Assembly: GCF_036010325.1 (NCBI RefSeq)
Contig: NZ_CP108549.1
Span: 5,580,001 to 5,644,000, forward strand
DNA: 64,000 nucleotides
Source of the DNA: Streptomyces sp. NBC_01210
Lineage (GTDB): Bacteria; Actinomycetota; Actinomycetes; Streptomycetales; Streptomycetaceae
Direction of reading: 5' to 3'
The notes beneath the pieces were generated by a model. It ran no database searches. It was not told the origin of the DNA and saw only the letters and a list, made by a program, of their open reading frames with translations. Each line of letters opens with the position of its first letter. Position 1 is the stretch's first letter. Position numbers and translations under genes: made by a program. Below, one piece after another: positions 63,573 through 64,000 of this stretch.

Positions 63573-64000
63573 TCAGGCACGGTGGTGGCTCCTCATATGG
63601 GCGTGGCCCAACTCCACGATCACTTTCAAGGCGGCAGGCGTCGCGGTCGCATTGTGTGCCTGTAGGGCCTTGCTGAAGTACTCGGACGCGGTGCAGAGGG
63701 CGAGTGCCTCCATGGCCTGGGCGACGATGGGGACAAGGTCCGTGTCGCAGAACGGGTGCTCGTGGTCGATGCGGTCCTGGAAGGCGGCCTCGAACGAGTC
63801 GAACTCGTCGTCGTAGGCCCAGGTATCGAGGCTTCTGAGCATCGGAAACCGCGCCTCCGCCTCCCACCTGGCCAATGGCACCTCTTGGTAGTCCGGAGGC
63901 CATTCGCGGTCGGCGACGCGCAGCAGCATGGCCAGCTCGGTCATGAACTCGGGAACGGTTTTGGGGGCAGCGGCAGTGGCCCATGCCTCACGGGCGTGCT
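63573..64000 (-). CDS. unknown protein, 5' end outside the window
   Basis: The frame is open from the window edge to a stop at 63573-63575. The visible part (about 140 residues, ending ELGHAHMRSHHRA) reads as a soluble helical protein (EAWATAAAPKTVPEFMTELAMLLRVADREWPP, RSLDTWAYDDEFDSFEAAF). An internal Met at 63944 need not be the start. No family is recognised; small immunity-like or SMI1-type proteins look broadly similar. Confidence 0.55.
   Translation of the reverse strand, partial: HAREAWATAAAPKTVPEFMTELAMLLRVADREWPPDYQEVPLARWEAEARFPMLRSLDTWAYDDEFDSFEAAFQDRIDHEHPFCDTDLVPIVAQAMEALALCTASEYFSKALQAHNATATPAALKVIVELGHAHMRSHHRA

Overview
The window is a core chromosomal segment of a high-GC actinomycete, almost certainly a Streptomyces. 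The codons are strongly biased to G or C in third position, GTG starts are common, and several starts appear leaderless. The gene order is the streptomycete one: add, aspC, tRNA-Trp, secE, nusG, rplKA, rplJL, rpoBC, rpsLG-fusA-tuf, S10, spc and alpha operons, truA, rplM-rpsI, glmM, coaA, glmS, acpS, nnr, alr, tsaE, tsaB, rimI, tsaD. RpoB residue numbering from a TTG start reproduces the known Streptomyces rifampicin-cluster numbering.

Layout. 1-2.5 kb: tail of a possible TetR regulator, then adenosine deaminase and aspartate aminotransferase on the minus strand. 2.7-7.9 kb: tRNA-Trp, secE, nusG, rplK-rplA, a lipoprotein gene, and rplJ-rplL with an L10-type leader and attenuator. 8.5-16 kb: rpoB and rpoC, then a 20-bp terminator stem. 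16.1-20.7 kb: rpsL-rpsG-fusA-tuf. 20.8-23 kb: a Tat-type PIG-L deacetylase lipoprotein on the minus strand. 23.5-40.8 kb: an almost unbroken run of ribosomal protein genes with secY, adk, map, infA, rpmJ, rpoA and truA. 40.7-43.4 kb: a divergent pair, a membrane protein and an ABC-F ATPase. 43.7-46.3 kb: rplM-rpsI and glmM. 46.4-48.3 kb: coaA and a DUF389 membrane protein (minus). 48.6-50.5 kb: a frameshifted secreted beta-propeller/Ig-like protein. 50.6-60.8 kb: glmS-acpS-nnr-alr-hydrolase-tsaE, a 60-aa small protein, an L,D-transpeptidase-like protein (minus), and tsaB-rimI-tsaD. 60.8-64 kb: a small barrel-like protein, a DGPF/YCII protein with an ECF42-type sigma factor, a membrane protein and a truncated unknown gene.

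How the genes work together. The first 45 kb builds the transcription and translation machinery (RNA polymerase beta, beta', alpha; NusG; EF-G, EF-Tu; IF-1; about 30 ribosomal proteins; SecE and SecY; Map; TruA). The following stretch feeds cell-wall precursors (GlmM, GlmS, Alr), carrier-protein activation (AcpS, CoaA), nicotinamide cofactor repair and tRNA t6A formation (TsaE, TsaB, TsaD). Control is visible as intrinsic terminators between operons, sigma-HrdB-like promoters before rplJ, rpoB, rpsL and rplM, and structured leaders before rplK, rplJ, rpsL, rpsJ and rplN.

Most worth a second look: an ECF42/DGPF module carrying a matching ECF42 promoter; a 25-nt hairpin motif shared by the rpsL and rpsJ leaders; a frameshift at the signal-peptide junction of a secreted protein; a palindrome in front of a 60-aa small gene; an L,D-transpeptidase-like protein lacking the catalytic cysteine; and duplicated start regions at two successive gene junctions. 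No CRISPR array, insertion sequence, rRNA gene or prophage was seen.
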